The notes under the pieces were generated by a model that saw only the letters and a list, made by a program, of their open reading frames with translations, did no database searches and was not told the DNA's origin. From Cepaea nemoralis (taxonomy: Eukaryota; Mollusca; Gastropoda; Stylommatophora; Helicidae), in contig JACEFZ010004163.1 in NCBI GenBank assembly GCA_014155875.1, forward strand, positions 1 through 64,000: a stretch of DNA of 64,000 bases, read 5' to 3'. How positions within the stretch are numbered: the stretch's first letter is position 1; each line of letters opens with the position of its first letter. The translations under genes and the position numbers were made by a program. Shown piece after piece: positions 20,363 to 32,077 of the stretch.

Positions 20363-21103
20363 CCCATTTTTCAAGAACTATTTTCCCCACTGTCTCCGCC
20401 GAGTCTGCATCTCACGGCAAAAATACCTGACAAGTATCAGCTTATAACAAAAACACACATATTGAAATAAAAAAAAAGAGAAATATTTGATTTAGCTAGT
20501 GTAAAACATATCTTTATTCAAAAAGCCAGACGAGTATTTAAAACAATATTATCATATTTGAGGCATTAAGAAAAAAAAAAATACGTGGCAAAAGGAGACA
20601 AACATCATTTATAATTTTTCGACTTCGAGAAAATTAGTACTTCATATGCACATAATCACCTAACTCTTCAATTTCGTTTTCCGGAGATAACAGAAAATAC
20701 TTTATCGTAGGCCGAGGGGAAGGCGAGAGAATGAAAAGAACAGACTGCTGAGTGAGGGTTACAGAAGGACAAGGGTGTATTGTATTCAGAAGAACGCAAT
20801 ACAACGTGTGCACCGTAAATGTGTGATGTGACCGATAACTGATGGAAACATTGAAAACCAGATTCGGGATAAGCAAAGCAATACAGGCATACGGGTCTAA
20901 GGATAGCAATAGGCATTGTCAGTATTCTGAAGATCTGCCGCCAGGTACTTTATAGCCCATGATGAAGTTAAATGATCTCGTTTATATGCCATCGTGGCAT
21001 CCTGGGAATAATTTCTAGGTGCATATTTTCTCGAATAAATGGTATTATGATTGGAGATGTCATCAGTTCCACGCCGGCCGATTTTCTCTGAGGACAGATT
21101 TTT
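20363..21103. other. Stretch without a recognised gene
   Basis: Poly-A runs at 20468-20477 and 20570-20580. The minus frames at 20634-20916 show no domain. Nothing else recognised. Confidence 0.45.
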
Positions 21104-21330
21104 TTGAAGGTGTACACTGTGTCATACCAGGCGTCTTATTCGGACAGCATTGTTTTGTTGTTTTGTTTTAGAAGGTATACATTATATGATTCCGGGCGCC
21201 TTACTCAGCGAGCACAATTTGTGAAGATATATGCTGTGTCACGCTGGGCGCCTTACTCCAAGAGCACATATTGTGAAGGTACACGCTGTGCCACTCTGGA
21301 AGCAATTGTACATGGCATCAAGTTCGGTGC
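21104..21330. repeat. Degenerate tandem repeat of about 50-55 bp
   Basis: Four imperfect units of the pattern GAAGGTRTACRCTGTGTCAT-CC-GGCGCCTTACTC. A further unit lies at about 22172-22205, just before the LINE at 22205, so the array probably extended that far or was duplicated. Confidence 0.75.
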
Positions 21331-22204
21331 CTTACCTCGATGACAAGATTGTGTTAACCATTTTGTGAGCTCAGTTCACGTGAGCAACCCTACATGTGAT
21401 AAAAAGAATTCTCTGTGTAGATTTGAATCTAGGACTATAGGACCGGCAGGCGACTAATCATAAGGTTTCTTGTTAAATAGCATTCTAAATTATCACAAGG
21501 ATACATGGAGTTTCAGGCAGCTACTACTTGTAAACATGCCAAGAGATCACAACAGCAAATAATGCTGGTGGTGAATGCAATGTCCTGTAAAGGATATGCA
21601 ACTAACTTAAACATTCCTCGTTCTCGTTTTCCTTCCTTTCCAGCAAATTCTATGACAATTCTGAAAAAAAAAAAAATAATAAAATTCAATACCTGTTTCT
21701 CCAGGCTGTGAAGACTCCAGAACCATACCGGTTGGTACAAAAATGCTGCCACGGCTATGGATTATACGGGAGACTAATGTCTTGGCAGACAAGCACACAA
21801 ACTAACTACTATGCCACAGAGGCAACATTGATTTAAAGCCTCTCACAACAGTGTATCCAACTGACATGAAAAGAATAAAAATAAGTAAGTGATGAACTTG
21901 TTCTACGCCACCAGGCGTAATGGGTAAATGGTGCTAGCAACATTTGTTTATATATACATCAGAATTTGATGGGTGATGTTGTCATTATCTAACTTACCGC
22001 CTTTACTTCTTAGAACATTTCATGGCCCTCACTGCTGGATCGACATGGAAGCCTGGTTTCATTTGACAAAAATCCCCATTTAGACAGTTGACAACAGGAT
22101 CTGCTTACCTGTATGTCTCAGAGTCAGTTACTATATGTTTAAAACATATGATTTCAACAATGTAATTATGAAGGTGTACACTGTGTCGTACCAGGCAACT
22201 TATT
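21331..22204. other. Intergenic stretch with a SINE 3' fragment
   Basis: 21505-21600 matches the 3' third of SINE family A/B (AAACATGCCAAGAGATCAC, AATGCTGG, AATGTCCTGTAAAGGATATGC). Poly-A at 21663-21677. The rest is unrecognised. Confidence 0.55.
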
Positions 22205-23106
22205 CCGACAGCTGTCACCCTGTTTGTTTAAACTGTACGCCGAAAATATAATGAGAAATGTCAAATATGATATAACCAGGGAGCATTATGATGTATTAAA
22301 TATCGGTGGTCATGAAATACCAGAGATTCGATATGCTGATGGTACAGTATTGCTATCCACATCACAGAATGGTATAGAAAACTTAATATTCTTAACGCAA
22401 AGAAATAGTGAAGACCACAACTTATATCTTAACATAGCAAAAACAACGATAATGCATACAGATAAAACTACTATGGAGAAAGAAATATATGTTAATGAGG
22501 AAAGATTGGAGGTGGTGGAAAATTTCGAATATCTTGGGTCATTGATTATCAACAATGGTGACACAATGAAAGAAATTAAACGACGACTATCAATTGCTCT
22601 TCAAAGACTAAAACAACTGAATAAATTATGGAGTGGGACAGATAGAACTACAAAAATTAGATTTTTAAGAGCATGCATCTTTCCCATTGCAACATACGCC
22701 TGTGATACCTGGACACTTACTAAACAAGCTGAACAGTTCATAAATGCCTTTGAATACAAATGTTATAGACGGGTTCTAAGAAAATCTTGGGTAGAGAAAA
22801 GGACAAATACATCCATACTTCAAGAGCTAAATATTGAAGAGGGTTGGCTATTAAAGACGATAAAACAAAGAAAATTTAAATATTTGTCACTTGAAACGTC
22901 ATGAAAATTTGTAGAGATCAATAATGGAAGGGTATATGCCTGGGAAGAGAAGAAGAGGAAGGCCAAAGAGAAGATGGGTGCAGGATGTGGCGGGTGATGG
23001 GTGTATCGGACGCGGGACATCTTGCTTGTGATCGGGAAGTTTTCCGGAAGGTTGTTATGGGAACGAAGTTCTGCAATGGACATGCTACTGAATGAATGAA
23101 TGAATT
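22205..23106 (+). pseudogene. RTE-like LINE reverse transcriptase fragment, family Z
   Basis: The frame opens with LSPCLFKLYAENIM before the ATG at 22224 and contains the catalytic motif as YADG (the second Asp of YADD is lost, residues 42-45). Then follow LNIAKTTIMHTDK, FEYLGSLIINNGD, EIKRRL, CIFPIATYACDTWTLTK and CYRRVLRKSWVEK, ending at 22904. A frameshift near 22895 separates the basic KRRRGRPKRRW end, which is readable to about 22985. The 3' end is a (TGAA)n tail at 23085-23106. A worse copy of the same 3' region is at 48100. With no fingers region, no endonuclease and a mutated active site, it is inactive. Confidence 0.85.
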
Positions 23107-23358
23107 ATGAGAGTGTAAGTAGCTCATAGCTGGGTTCGTGTCAAAGTCAGCTTCTCAACATTAACTCTTAAAGAACGTCGGATGCCGCCTAGTTTGGTGC
23201 TGTGTTCAGTGTTGTAATTTTGATGCTTTTCGCGCCAAATTTTGTGCTTTTTCAAGTCAGTTGGTGCCAAAATGTTGCAGCTGGCGGGGCCGTGCGAATT
23301 TGGTGCTTCATAATTTTTTTGGGGGGTGCTTTTTGGTGCTTTTTTTGGTGGGTAATTT

Positions 23359-23591
23359 GCCGGCTTCGTGGCTTAGATGTTATGACTTTTCTCCGTAATC
23401 ACGTATACTCTCGTCGGTAACGTGATGACGGTGAGAATCAGCAGTGGTTCGAATCGCATCGGTAACTTACGGGGTATGTGAGCCGGCCGCTCAGAAAGCA
23501 ATGGCAAACTACTGAGCGTAATCTTGCTAAGAAATCAACATACAGCTGAAAAGATGCTGGTGTTGACAGCGATGTCATGCAATGGATATGC
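23359..23591 (+). mobile_element. tRNA-derived SINE, family A, inside the hAT element
   Basis: The head GCCGGCTTCGTGGCTTAGATG has an A-box-like TGGCTTAGATG and GTGGTTCGAATCGC a B-box-like motif. The core and the 3' GGATATGC are typical. TAATTT at 23353-23358 and 23592-23597 is a short target duplication. Confidence 0.9.
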
Positions 23592-23912
23592 TAATTTAAA
23601 AAAAAAAAATTACTTAAACATCATTTTGGGAACACTAAACTGCCGAATTTGAACTGAAGCGAGGGATTAAAACAGTCTTAGTACGTTACCGCGCAATATT
23701 CAACTAATTTAACTCCCTTTAATACAATTTAGATAAAAGCGAACGCCTTCTTACAGACAAGTCCAAGCGTCAATACATTAGCTTGTAATCGAGTTCATAA
23801 TTTAGTGGTATCTACATTATCCTTTCATTTGCGCTTATTTTTGTTTCACCATGAGCAAGAAATATTCTCAACATTTCAGAGAACAGTGACTCAGTGACTC
23901 GAGATTTCAAAA

Positions 23913-24715
23913 ATGGTTGTTACAAGTAAAGGGGATAATACTAAGTGTTTTTGCAAATACTGCAAATGTTCGATGGCAGCCAGGTTAAGTGATATTCAGA
24001 GGCACAAGAATACAACGAAACATCAGAAAGCCGAACAACCATTCAGTACACAAAGACAAACAACAGTTACATTTGACAAACTGAAAGATGATGTCAAAGA
24101 AACAGAAGGATGCACGTCTTTGTTCATGGCTGGCCATTGTTCGCTGCTCGTTGTTGGCAGTTTAAGTGAACTCTGCAAGGTACACTGGTGACAGCAAAAG
24201 TTGCAAGAACTTTAAGCTTAGGAGAACTAAGTGTAGAGCAGTTATTTCAAATGTACTTGCACCATATTTCACAACAGACTTGATAGCTGATATTGGCAAA
24301 ACGTAAATACAGCTTATTGATTGATGAGAGCAATGACATTTCTTAAATTGAGCTACATGGAGTAGCTATTAGGTACTATTCAGAGACAAGAAAGCAGTGT
24401 GTGATTACTTACTTAGACTTAGTTGAAGTGTGTGACTGCAACGCGCAGGCAATATGCAACGCGTTAAAAGATTGTTTAAACAAGAATGGACTTGAGTTGC
24501 AAAGACTAGTTGCACTCGGCACTGACAATGCATCTGTCATGACAGGTGTAAACAATGGAGTGTATACAAAATTAAATCCGAAGTTCCTCATCTGGTACTA
24601 GTTAGGTGTGTATGTCATTATCCTTCAGCTGGCAGTGTCACAGGCTGCAGCTGCTTGTCTGCCCAGGAACATAGAGTTCATGATTAGAGAAACATATAAC
24701 TGGTTTTCTCACTCA
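23913..24715 (+). pseudogene. hAT transposase, N-terminal half, decayed
   Basis: The start at 23913 encodes a BED-type zinc finger (FCKYCKCSMAARLSDIQRHK followed by TTKH; two Cys and two His ligands visible). After frameshifts comes RYSLLIDESND at about 24310, whose Asp should be the first catalytic residue of the RNase H-like fold. Then GTDNASVMTGVNNGV (24518 on) gives the second Asp. VCHYPSAGSVT-type and ACLPRNIEFMIRETYNWFSH text follows to 24715, where a LINE interrupts the gene. An in-frame stop follows the first Asp motif. The protein continues at 26753. Confidence 0.82.
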
Positions 24716-24746
24716 AGTCTTCGTCGCTGTCAAGCTGCAAGAGTTT

Positions 24747-25727
24747 GTGGAAAGGGGGAAGCTTCTTCCAAGAGGTATGGGGAGCTACAGGCCAGGAAAA
24801 GATACCTGGTCAAATGCAGCCATTTTTGCCTTTGACGTTTATGAGGGGTTCCAGAGTAGACAGGAAACGATGGTGGCAGCGCTTGATCTCGAGGATGCGT
24901 ACAAAAGAGTTCGATATATTTCTATGACCGCGCTGATGGAGAAGGGGGTCAATCCCTGGTTGGTGAACTGGATAGCAGCCGTCCTGCATTCTCTTTTGGT
25001 TGCTCTCCGTCTGGGTGCATGGACCTCAGAGCCACATATTTTAGCCCCGGGACTGCCACAGGGATCTGCAGCCTCACCAGTGCTCTTTAACGTGTATACG
25101 AGCAAGACTGCAAACCTAGAAGCACCAGGGGTTGGAAGAATACTAACATTTGCAGATGATATTCTTGCATATTGGCAGGGGAGCGATAGGGAGCAAACAG
25201 CCCAGGAGTTACAGGCGACAGTAGATAAAGTGATTGACTGGTGCACAGAAATGAGTGCTGTCATCCACCCGGAAAAGGCGGATGTTTTGTGGTGCTCTCT
25301 GGACAACAGGATTGTGAGAGCTGATGTCCCAAGCCTCGCGACAGACGGTAGAAATGTCAGCAGAGAGAACAAACTGAAGTATCTGGGGATCACATTTGAC
25401 AGGAGCCTATCCTTCAAGGACCATGTGGAGACGGTTGTGACAAGATCTCAAAAGGGACTCAGTGCACTTAAAACTATGGCTGAAATGGACACAGAGCAGA
25501 GAATGCTTTTCACACTATACCAGCACTTGATCCTTTCAGTAATTGATTATGGATTAGGACTGCTCACTGTCCCAGAGAGTCAGCTGGTGAAGTTAGAGCG
25601 CATGCAGAATGAAGCTATGCGGTTCATTCTGGGATGCACCAGAGACACCCCAGTAGTGTGTATGCGTTACATCCTTGGTCTGCCAACTGTTGCTGGTAGG
25701 CTCAAGGTGATGCAGGTGAAGGCATGA
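24747..25727 (+). pseudogene. I-like LINE reverse transcriptase (partial)
   Basis: A 326-residue frame covering the palm and thumb of the polymerase. It has SYRPGKDTWSNAAIF, AALDLEDAYKRV (first catalytic Asp, residue 47), GLPQGSAASPVLFNVY (102-117) and FADD (135-138, the two remaining Asp), then HPEKADVLW, KLKYLGITFDRSLSFKDHV, and the thumb motifs ERMQNEAMRFILGCTRDTP and MRYILGLPT. The three catalytic aspartates are intact. It lacks the endonuclease and the first RT blocks because of 5' truncation. Its start at 24747 is just the first Met in the frame and not a biological start. Confidence 0.9.
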
Positions 25728-26200
25728 AGGCATACCTCAGAGTAACTGCAGACCCAGACCACCCACTGAATGAGGCGCTGGTCGCAGTTAAGGGTCAGCG
25801 ACTGATAAGAGGGAAATCATGGATGACTCAGGCAGAGGATACGATCAGACAGGTGTCCCCCTAGGAGAACATTAGGCGTGGAGAGGAGTGGGTCAGAGTG
25901 CCAGCGGAGAGGTCAGACTTGTGCAGAATTATAATCACATTAAGCCGGGAGTGCAGGGAGTGGCCAGCAGGGGCCACGGAACTGGAAATCCTGCAACTAA
26001 TTAAAGAAAATGCTCACTCGGGTGATGTGATTATCTACACGGATGGTTCGGTGTCAAGAGGTGAGAGAAGTGGCTGGGGGTTCATAGCCAAAGCTAATGG
26101 TCGACGTTTGGTGCATAGATGCTGGCATATGATTCCACAACATCCAGCTTAAGAATGGAGGTGGAGACAGTCACCGTGTCTCTCCGCTGGATGAAGAATA

Positions 26201-26262
<62 letters not shown>

Positions 26263-26723
26263 CGTGATTGTAACTGACTCAGAAAGCATGCTGACGAGGG
26301 TGAGGACGGGCAGGCTTCGGGCAGAGTGGCTTGCTTCGCTTCGGAGGTTACAGGTGGCAAGCATCGCCTGGATCTTTTCTCCGGGGGATGCCGGTGTGCT
26401 GGGGAATGAACAGGCGGAATATATTGGCTGGCTTTGCAGAACTTGGTGGAGTACTGATACATGACAATTCAGACGTGGTTGCGGCCTTGTGGGAGCATGT
26501 GTACACCTCGGAGGAGCAAATGGATTACCATGGTCTGGCAAGAATGAGACAGCGAGGAGTGACGAGGGGATCTGGCCGACGCTCAACGCTCAGAGGAAAG
26601 GCCAGACGGACATATAATCAGATTGCTACTGGTACTACTGGTGTTGGAACTCTTCTCTGGCTGCTGAGGATGATTACGGAGCGCTTATGGGAATGCCCCG
26701 AATGCTGTGATGTCGATTCCTAA
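25728..26723 (+). pseudogene. I-like LINE RNase H and C-terminal region, broken
   Basis: It continues the previous frame after a shift near 25727. RNase H motifs are VIIYTDGSVSRGERSGWGF (catalytic Asp at about 26040), then after a 1-base shift STTSSLRMEVE (Glu at about 26158), VIVTDSESML (Asp at about 26270), and IFSPGDAGVLGNEQAEYIG at about 26365. In that last motif the usual His of PGHAG is Asp, and the final Asp of ERAD is Glu. An (AC)n tract separates the second and third motifs. The C-terminus LRGKARRTYNQIATG and RLWECPECCDVDS ends at 26723. An internal stop lies at 25862. Inactive. Confidence 0.85.
26200..26262. repeat. (AC)n microsatellite within the RNase H region
   Basis: About 31 AC units, expanded inside former coding sequence after insertion of the LINE. 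Confidence 0.97.
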
Positions 26724-26752
26724 ATCAATAAATCAATCAATCAGTCTTCATC

Positions 26753-27769
26753 AAGCAAAGTACAGGGAGCTTTTTGCTTCAATAAATGATGGACAACATC
26801 CGTTGAAGGTTGTTTAATTAAACCAGACACGATGGATGCCCATTCAATCTGCCATTGTCAGAATATGTATAGGTCGAGCTCAGAACTCATTTTTACATAG
26901 AAAGACACAACGAGCGCTGTTATACAGCAGAACTTCTACATTCTATGTTTAGCGACATGAAAAACTAAGAGTATCTCATATTTCTCAAGCATATTCTCGG
27001 AGAAGTTCAAAGTGTGAATAAGAACTTTGAAGCAGATAAACAGGATGCAACAAAACTACTCAGCGATCTTGTCCAACTCACTGATTCTATCAGTTCAAAG
27101 ATTGCTATTCATGGGAAAAAAATAACAGAAAGTGATGCTATTCAAGATTATTTAGATCCTAATCCCAGTATAGGTTATGATTTTGAGAAAGAAATGGCAG
27201 GCTACAAGTTTCCTGATGAGAAAGAAATTCGTGAAAGGTGCATACAGTTTTTAATAGAGCTGTTGACAAAGCTGCGTTTACATTTGCCGGATAACGTTCG
27301 AATGTTGCAGTCCATGTCATGTCTTAGTGGAAGTGAATGTCTACAGCCAATGAAGCCCAGTATATTGGATCTTAAAATAGATCCTAAAATGTTTGTAGAA
27401 GATGCAGCTACTCTCACCCGCACCGATTTGCAGTGGAGAAAACTTCATTATATGCAGACCCAGACCTATAAGAAATAGCCTCATACAGGGATGCCACAGG
27501 TGAAAATCCTTTCCAAAATCTTACAGATTTAGTTTAAACTGTGCTCATTTTACCTCATTCTAATGCGGACGTGGAGCGTATTTTCAGGCAGATGGGAGTT
27601 ATAAAATCAAAATTGCGGAACAGACTGAGCATCAAGAGTTTGACAGCTGTTCTGAATATTACTTATAGATATGGACTGAAAAGATATGGCACATGCTGTC
27701 ATGATTATAAACTACCTAACTATATTCTACGAAAAATTGGATCACAGGAGGCATATGAACGTTTCTTTC

Positions 27770-27833
<64 letters not shown>

Positions 27834-27912
27834 GCAGGAGCAAACACAGCAAAAAATAGCTAAAGAAACTGAAGAGGAGTTGTCTGACTGGGATTTGGCG
27901 GATCTGGAATAA
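26753..27912 (+). pseudogene. hAT transposase, C-terminal half, decayed
   Basis: It resumes the transposase: AKYRELFASINDGQHPLKVV, a stop, then NQTRWMPIQSAIVRI (the TRW motif typical of this hAT group). The frame 27014-27478 has DKQDATKLLSDLVQ and SGSECLQPMKPSILDLK. The frame 27541-27912 carries the hAT dimerisation domain: LPHSNADVERIFRQMGVIK (its Glu should be the third catalytic residue), KLRNRLSIKSLTAVL and the YGLKRYGTCCHDYKLP block. A (TCA)n tract then adds a serine run. Stops and frameshifts between segments rule out function. Confidence 0.88.
27771..27833. repeat. (TCA)n microsatellite in the hAT C-terminus
   Basis: About 21 units in frame, encoding poly-Ser. Confidence 0.95.
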
Positions 27913-28240
27913 ACTTAATTCTAATATTCAGTGATAATAATAAATTATAATGTACTACCTTGTTACATTTGTAATAAAAACCGTTGATGCCTTTTTTTTT
28001 TTTTGAGCGTTCCAAAAAATTGTTGTGCTTTTTCATCAAAAGGAGATGGCAACGCTGGCTATGTCATTCGTTACTTGTGGCTCGTTACGTTTTCATAAAC
28101 AGTTGAAGTTGAAGGCTACGTCAAAGATTTGTTTGTTTGTGTGTTTGCCTGTTTGTTTAAAGACTGCACTGGTATAATCAATCACGAAGAACATGTTATG
28201 CAATAAGTCCTGGTATTGAAAGTTAGAAACAGAATTCGTG

Positions 28241-28659
28241 CGTGTTACATGGCTTAGAATCTTTGACAATTAGTAAAAAATATTAAAAGAAAAACACTTC
28301 TAGGCGCTTTGGAGATGTTATTTTATACAAGAATGCTGAAAATTCCTCAGACAACCAGAATGTGTGATAAGGACATTATGAGGGAGGCTAATTCGCAAAT
28401 ATCATAAAGGTTTCACAAATATCAGTAAGAGGCAGTCATAATTTGATTTGCGTGTTACATGGCTTAGAATCTTGGACAATTAGTAAAAAATATTAAAAGA
28501 AAAACACTTCTAGGCGCTTTGGAGATGTTATTTTATACAAGAATGCTGAAAATTCCTCAGACAACCAGAATGTGTGATAAGGACATTATGAGGGAGGCTA
28601 ATTCGCAAATATCATAAAGGTTTCACAAATATCAGTAAGAGGCAGTCATAATTTGATTT
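28241..28659 (+). repeat. 210-bp tandem duplication of LINE family Y sequence
   Basis: Copies 28241-28450 and 28451-28659 differ at about one base (AATCTTTGAC versus AATCTTGGAC), so the duplication is recent or has been gene-converted. The unit contains GACAATTAGTAAA and CTTTGGAGATGT, which correspond to the reverse strand of 29680-29760 in the LINE Y copy. Confidence 0.93.
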
Positions 28660-28660
28660 T

Positions 28661-28812
28661 TCCACATTGTAAACGATGGACGGATGGGATAGCAGAGTCC
28701 ATGGGAATATCGAAAAATGAAGTTCATAAACGGACTCTCTCCCGCTGTTTATACTTCACCTCAACCCCACAAGGTACAAGAGGAACATGATGAGATAAGA
28801 TGAGATGAGATT
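28661..28812 (+). mobile_element. 3' end of the (TGAGA)n-tailed LINE
   Basis: From GTAAACGATGGACGG through CTCTCCCGCTGTTTATACTT and CAAGGTACAAGAGGAAC to TGATGAGATAAGATGAGATG. It is the same as 2205-2349 apart from scattered changes. Only the last 40 or so codons are represented. Confidence 0.88.
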
Positions 28813-28844
28813 ACAAATTCTGGAACATGTTATGACAACTTTAA

Positions 28845-29002
28845 AGATTTATGGAAAGAGAGATAGAGGAAGACAATGAGACAAAAACATTCTTGACAGT
28901 TTGTGGCATGGCTTGGAAGGCTGTGAACACTTGGACAGATTTTGGAGATCGCGAGATGTGGAGAAGAAGTCGGCAAGGCACCTGATTATGACTGTCTAAT
29001 TC
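28845..29002 (+). pseudogene. LINE family Y 3' fragment
   Basis: GATAGAGGAAGACAATGAGAC, TTCTTGACAGTTTGTGGCAT and GGCAAGGCACCTGATTATGAC correspond to the C-terminal RGRQREKILDSLVSWRG and SRQGTG segment of the copy at 29339-29822 on the other strand. Short and broken. Confidence 0.75.
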
Positions 29003-29338
29003 AGTTTTCAAGCAAACATTTAGCAAGCATTGCCAGGAGAGGAACAATCAAACAAACCAGGTTTTGAATATTTCTGGCTTACTTACTGGCTTCCCCTTAC
29101 AGACAATATATACTGACTCCTCGGAATTTAAGTGTTAAAGTTGTGGTCGTGGGAAAAGGCTTCGCCTCTCAGGACTCTGTCTAACCGAGAGAGTAGTGTT
29201 CTAAAACAGAAGTCAAACCAAATCACTCCGTCACAAACTTGGAAGGCTGTATGCGGTCACAGTGCTACCAAAACTTACACACGAGATCGGGAAAACAAAC
29301 ATTTGAGTACCCGTAACTTTCTGTTATAGCAAACATTA
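29003..29338. other. Stretch without a recognised gene
   Basis: Nothing recognised apart from the ATTATCATTATCATC end that forms the tail of the next element. Confidence 0.4.
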
Positions 29339-29822
29339 TCATTATCATCATCCAGTTCCTTGCCGGCTGGCTTGGGCGATCATGCCTCTCCACAAATTAC
29401 GATCTCCGACGGCATGGATCAATTCGTGTGTTGACTTCCTTCCGCGCCATGACACAAGACTGTCAAGAATCTTCTCACGCTGTCTTCCTCTATCTCTATT
29501 TCCCCAAATCTTTCCAGTTGTAACACCATGTTCCAGTTTTGTCTTTTCGTAACGTGGCAAACAAAAACCAAAAAAAAAAAAGGTCTGCCTCTTTCTGATG
29601 TTTTTGATAAGTTGTCTTTGCGATTCAGCTTCTCTTAAAACGTCCTGATTGCTCGCTTTAACTGTCCAATTAATTTTCAGCATTCTTCTATAAAACCACA
29701 TCTCCAAAGCTGCCCGTGATGTTTTTTTCGCCTGTTTACTAATTGTCCAGGACTCACAACCGTATGTTAAAACTGGTTCTATGTAACATGCGAAAACTCT
29801 TTTTCTAACTTTCAATAACAGT
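29339..29822 (-). pseudogene. LINE family Y reverse transcriptase C-terminus
   Basis: The minus frame (155 residues) has RVFACYIEPVLTYGCESWTI (thumb motif YGCESW), MWFYRRMLKINWT, a KRQTFFFFGF stretch expanded by an A-run at 29570-29581, KLEHGVTTGKI, DRGRQREKILDSLVSW and STHELIHAVGDRNLW. An ATGATGATAATGATAATG tail marks the 3' end at 29339. The protein resembles family X (VTTGKI, GRPRSKYLDG, ELIH-GDR) and is probably its sister family. It has no catalytic site. Confidence 0.85.
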
Positions 29823-29879
29823 GACTAATTGAACAAAACGTTCTTCTCTTGATAGAATGCAGTAGCCAACACTCTTCCC

Positions 29880-30300
29880 TAAACTGGCAACTATTTGTCA
29901 ACTGGCAATGTAGAATGAATACACTAGGTGCACAACAGGCAACTTTTTGTCAGCTAGCATACATGATGGAATACACTAGGTGCACAACAGGCAACTTTTT
30001 GTCAGCTAGCATACATGATGGAATACACTAGGTGCACAACTGGCAACTTTTTGTCTGCTAGCATACATGATGGAATACACTAGGTGCACAACTGGCAACT
30101 TTTTGTCAGCTAGCATACATGATGGAATACACTAGGTGCACAACTGGCAACTTTTTGTCAGCTAGCATACATGATGGAATACACTAGGTGCACAACTGGC
30201 AAATATTCTTCAACTGGCAAATTATACGGAATATACTAGGTGAAAACTATTTGTCAACTAGCATGCTAGACGGAATACACTAGGTGCACAGACTTCTATG
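29880..30300. repeat. 52-bp minisatellite
   Basis: About seven units starting GGAATACACTAGGTGCACAA and containing CTGGCAACTTTTTGTC and AGCTAGCATACATGAT. The central units are nearly identical and the edges are degenerate. Confidence 0.95.
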
Positions 30301-31684
30301 TATTTCCACCTCAATTCATAGTTTCTAGACGCTGCAGTAAAACTGTTAGATCTACATCACCATCAGCATCATTGTAATCCTAATCACCGGCTTTATCATC
30401 ATGTACTTTGTGAAATTATATAGGAGTTAATGTACCTCAAAAAATGTCAGTCTTTGATGTTGCAGAACAATTACTATGATACTATTCTATTCCTCCATGT
30501 CACTTTATTTGGCTGTCTAGCATAATTTTACTCGCTGGGCCTCTACTTCAACTACTGCTGATCGTCCCATTTGTCACCGCCTTTCTTCTTTTTACATCAC
30601 CAATTTGTTTGTCCTATTATAATAGATATATTTAATGCTCTACTTTCATTAGTCTCCTCCAGGTAATCGTTGGTAGTTACTCTATCAGTATCCGTGTTAT
30701 TTTAAACTAGAGGAAAAATAACCCCATGGTAGATACTACTGTTTAGATGTGAAGTGCTGGGCATTCATATACTCTAGGCCACAATTTAATAACGTTGACC
30801 AGTTGCCTTGTTTCAAACTTTCTTTTTTAGATAATTGCCAAAATATTGTGACAGTTAACCACATTCATTTTGATGGATTAGCCTGGGTCAGTCCCACAGC
30901 CGTTTTGATGTTCATGAAACTGGGACAGTCTCTGCATCTCTCCCTGGAACATTAAGGCAGTAGACGCTAGTCTGACTAATTCAGCGAGGTGATGATTTTC
31001 CGTGACATGAACATGCGGCAGTAAAATACACTTTGCGGGCAGCGAGGTCGCTAAGAAGTCGCGGAAATTCCAAATGTTACTGGTTGACGTCCAGCACCCA
31101 CGTTTTCACATCCATCGTCGAGAGCTCGAGAGTATGATCGGACTTGTGTACTCTTTAACTTTTTGGATGGATATAGGTAATCACTAGTTTATAATCCCAT
31201 TATTTCATAAAGAACGACTATTCACTAAGATAGGGTTTATAAAGACAACAAAGACAGCCCTTTCAAATTCGTTTATAAGAACTGATATGGATACCATTCT
31301 TTGTTGGCTCCATGACTGAGCAACTTGATACGATGGAAGACCAAACCAACAACAGCAGCGACAATTCTATGTTCATTTACCCCATCTTAACACATCTATG
31401 GCGACGTAGCCTCTCCTACAGTCCCACGCTTTGAAGGACGTGGGTTCAAAATTGGAATGCGTCATTAGATCTTTCCGGAAACCCCTGCAGGCCATGGCTA
31501 AAGCTGAGAGTGTGTTATATGTGCGATGCTAACAAGAAGCGGATGTTCGAACCCTGACTTCGAGACGTTTTATTATTCCGCCTTTTCGTTGGTGGGTGGG
31601 AACTTCATTTTCACCCCTGAACAGTCAGAGAGGTGCCCAAGTGTACCTCTCTGGCACTATCCAATTGAATACAGATTTGCTGCA
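30301..31684. other. Stretch without a recognised gene
   Basis: Apart from a short CATCACCATCAGCATCATT tract near 30357 there is no repeat family, domain or RNA that I recognise. It is the longest unremarkable stretch of the window. Confidence 0.5.
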
Positions 31685-31765
31685 GCCGCGGTGTCGCAAT
31701 GGTTAGCACGCTCGCTGTCGATTCGGCAGAGATGCCCCATTGCGCTCAAACGCTCTTCACTATTT
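31685..31765 (+). mobile_element. tRNA-like SINE head
   Basis: GCCGCGGTGTCGCAATGGTTAGCACGC fits a tRNA 5' half with an A box (GTCGCAATGG); the B-box region is poor. It resembles the heads at 35950 and 53720. Probably the remnant of a tRNA-derived SINE. Confidence 0.5.
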
Positions 31766-32077
31766 TTTTTAAATCAACATTTAATGAAAATATCATTTTG
31801 TTGAGAGACAGGATAAGAAATGGTTTTATGAGGGAAAAAACAAGTTTATGTAATACCCTCGTAAGATGCCTTCAAAAACCAGTAAGTCGAATGATTTGGC
31901 CAACTATCACTTATACGATCGGAAAGTACTTCACAGAAAGCGGTATAATTCAGATAGAGCAGGGAAACAGCAAAGGACCGCCCAGCTCAAGATGAATAAG
32001 TGGCATTCTTGTGGTGATGAACACAGCGATGTATGTAACATACATAAGAATTTGTTTCATAACTTTCTTCTTATTCT

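Larger units (their letters stand above)
24726..26742 (+). mobile_element. I-like LINE, 5'-truncated, inserted in the hAT gene
   Basis: The hAT frame is cut between WFSHSSLR and HQAKYREL. The flanks AGTCTTCGTC (24716-24725) and AGTCTTCATC (26743-26752) form a 10-bp target duplication with one mismatch. The insert begins within the reverse transcriptase and runs through RNase H to a TAAATCAATAAATCAATCAA tail. The matching full-length relative is at 56190-60364. This order of events makes the LINE younger than the hAT insertion. Confidence 0.9.
23207..28057 (+). mobile_element. hAT DNA transposon carrying nested insertions
   Basis: The ends are CAGTGTTGTAATTTT (from 23207) and the complement of CAGCGTTGCCATCTCC (to 28057). 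They fit hAT terminal repeats but match each other imperfectly (10 of 16). The flanks GCTGTGTT (23199-23206) and GCTATGTC (28058-28065) agree at 6 of 8 positions, both differences being transitions, consistent with an aged 8-bp target duplication. Inside are a decayed transposase, a SINE (23359-23591) and a 2-kb LINE (24726-26742). Without the insertions the element would be about 2.6 kb. Confidence 0.82.
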
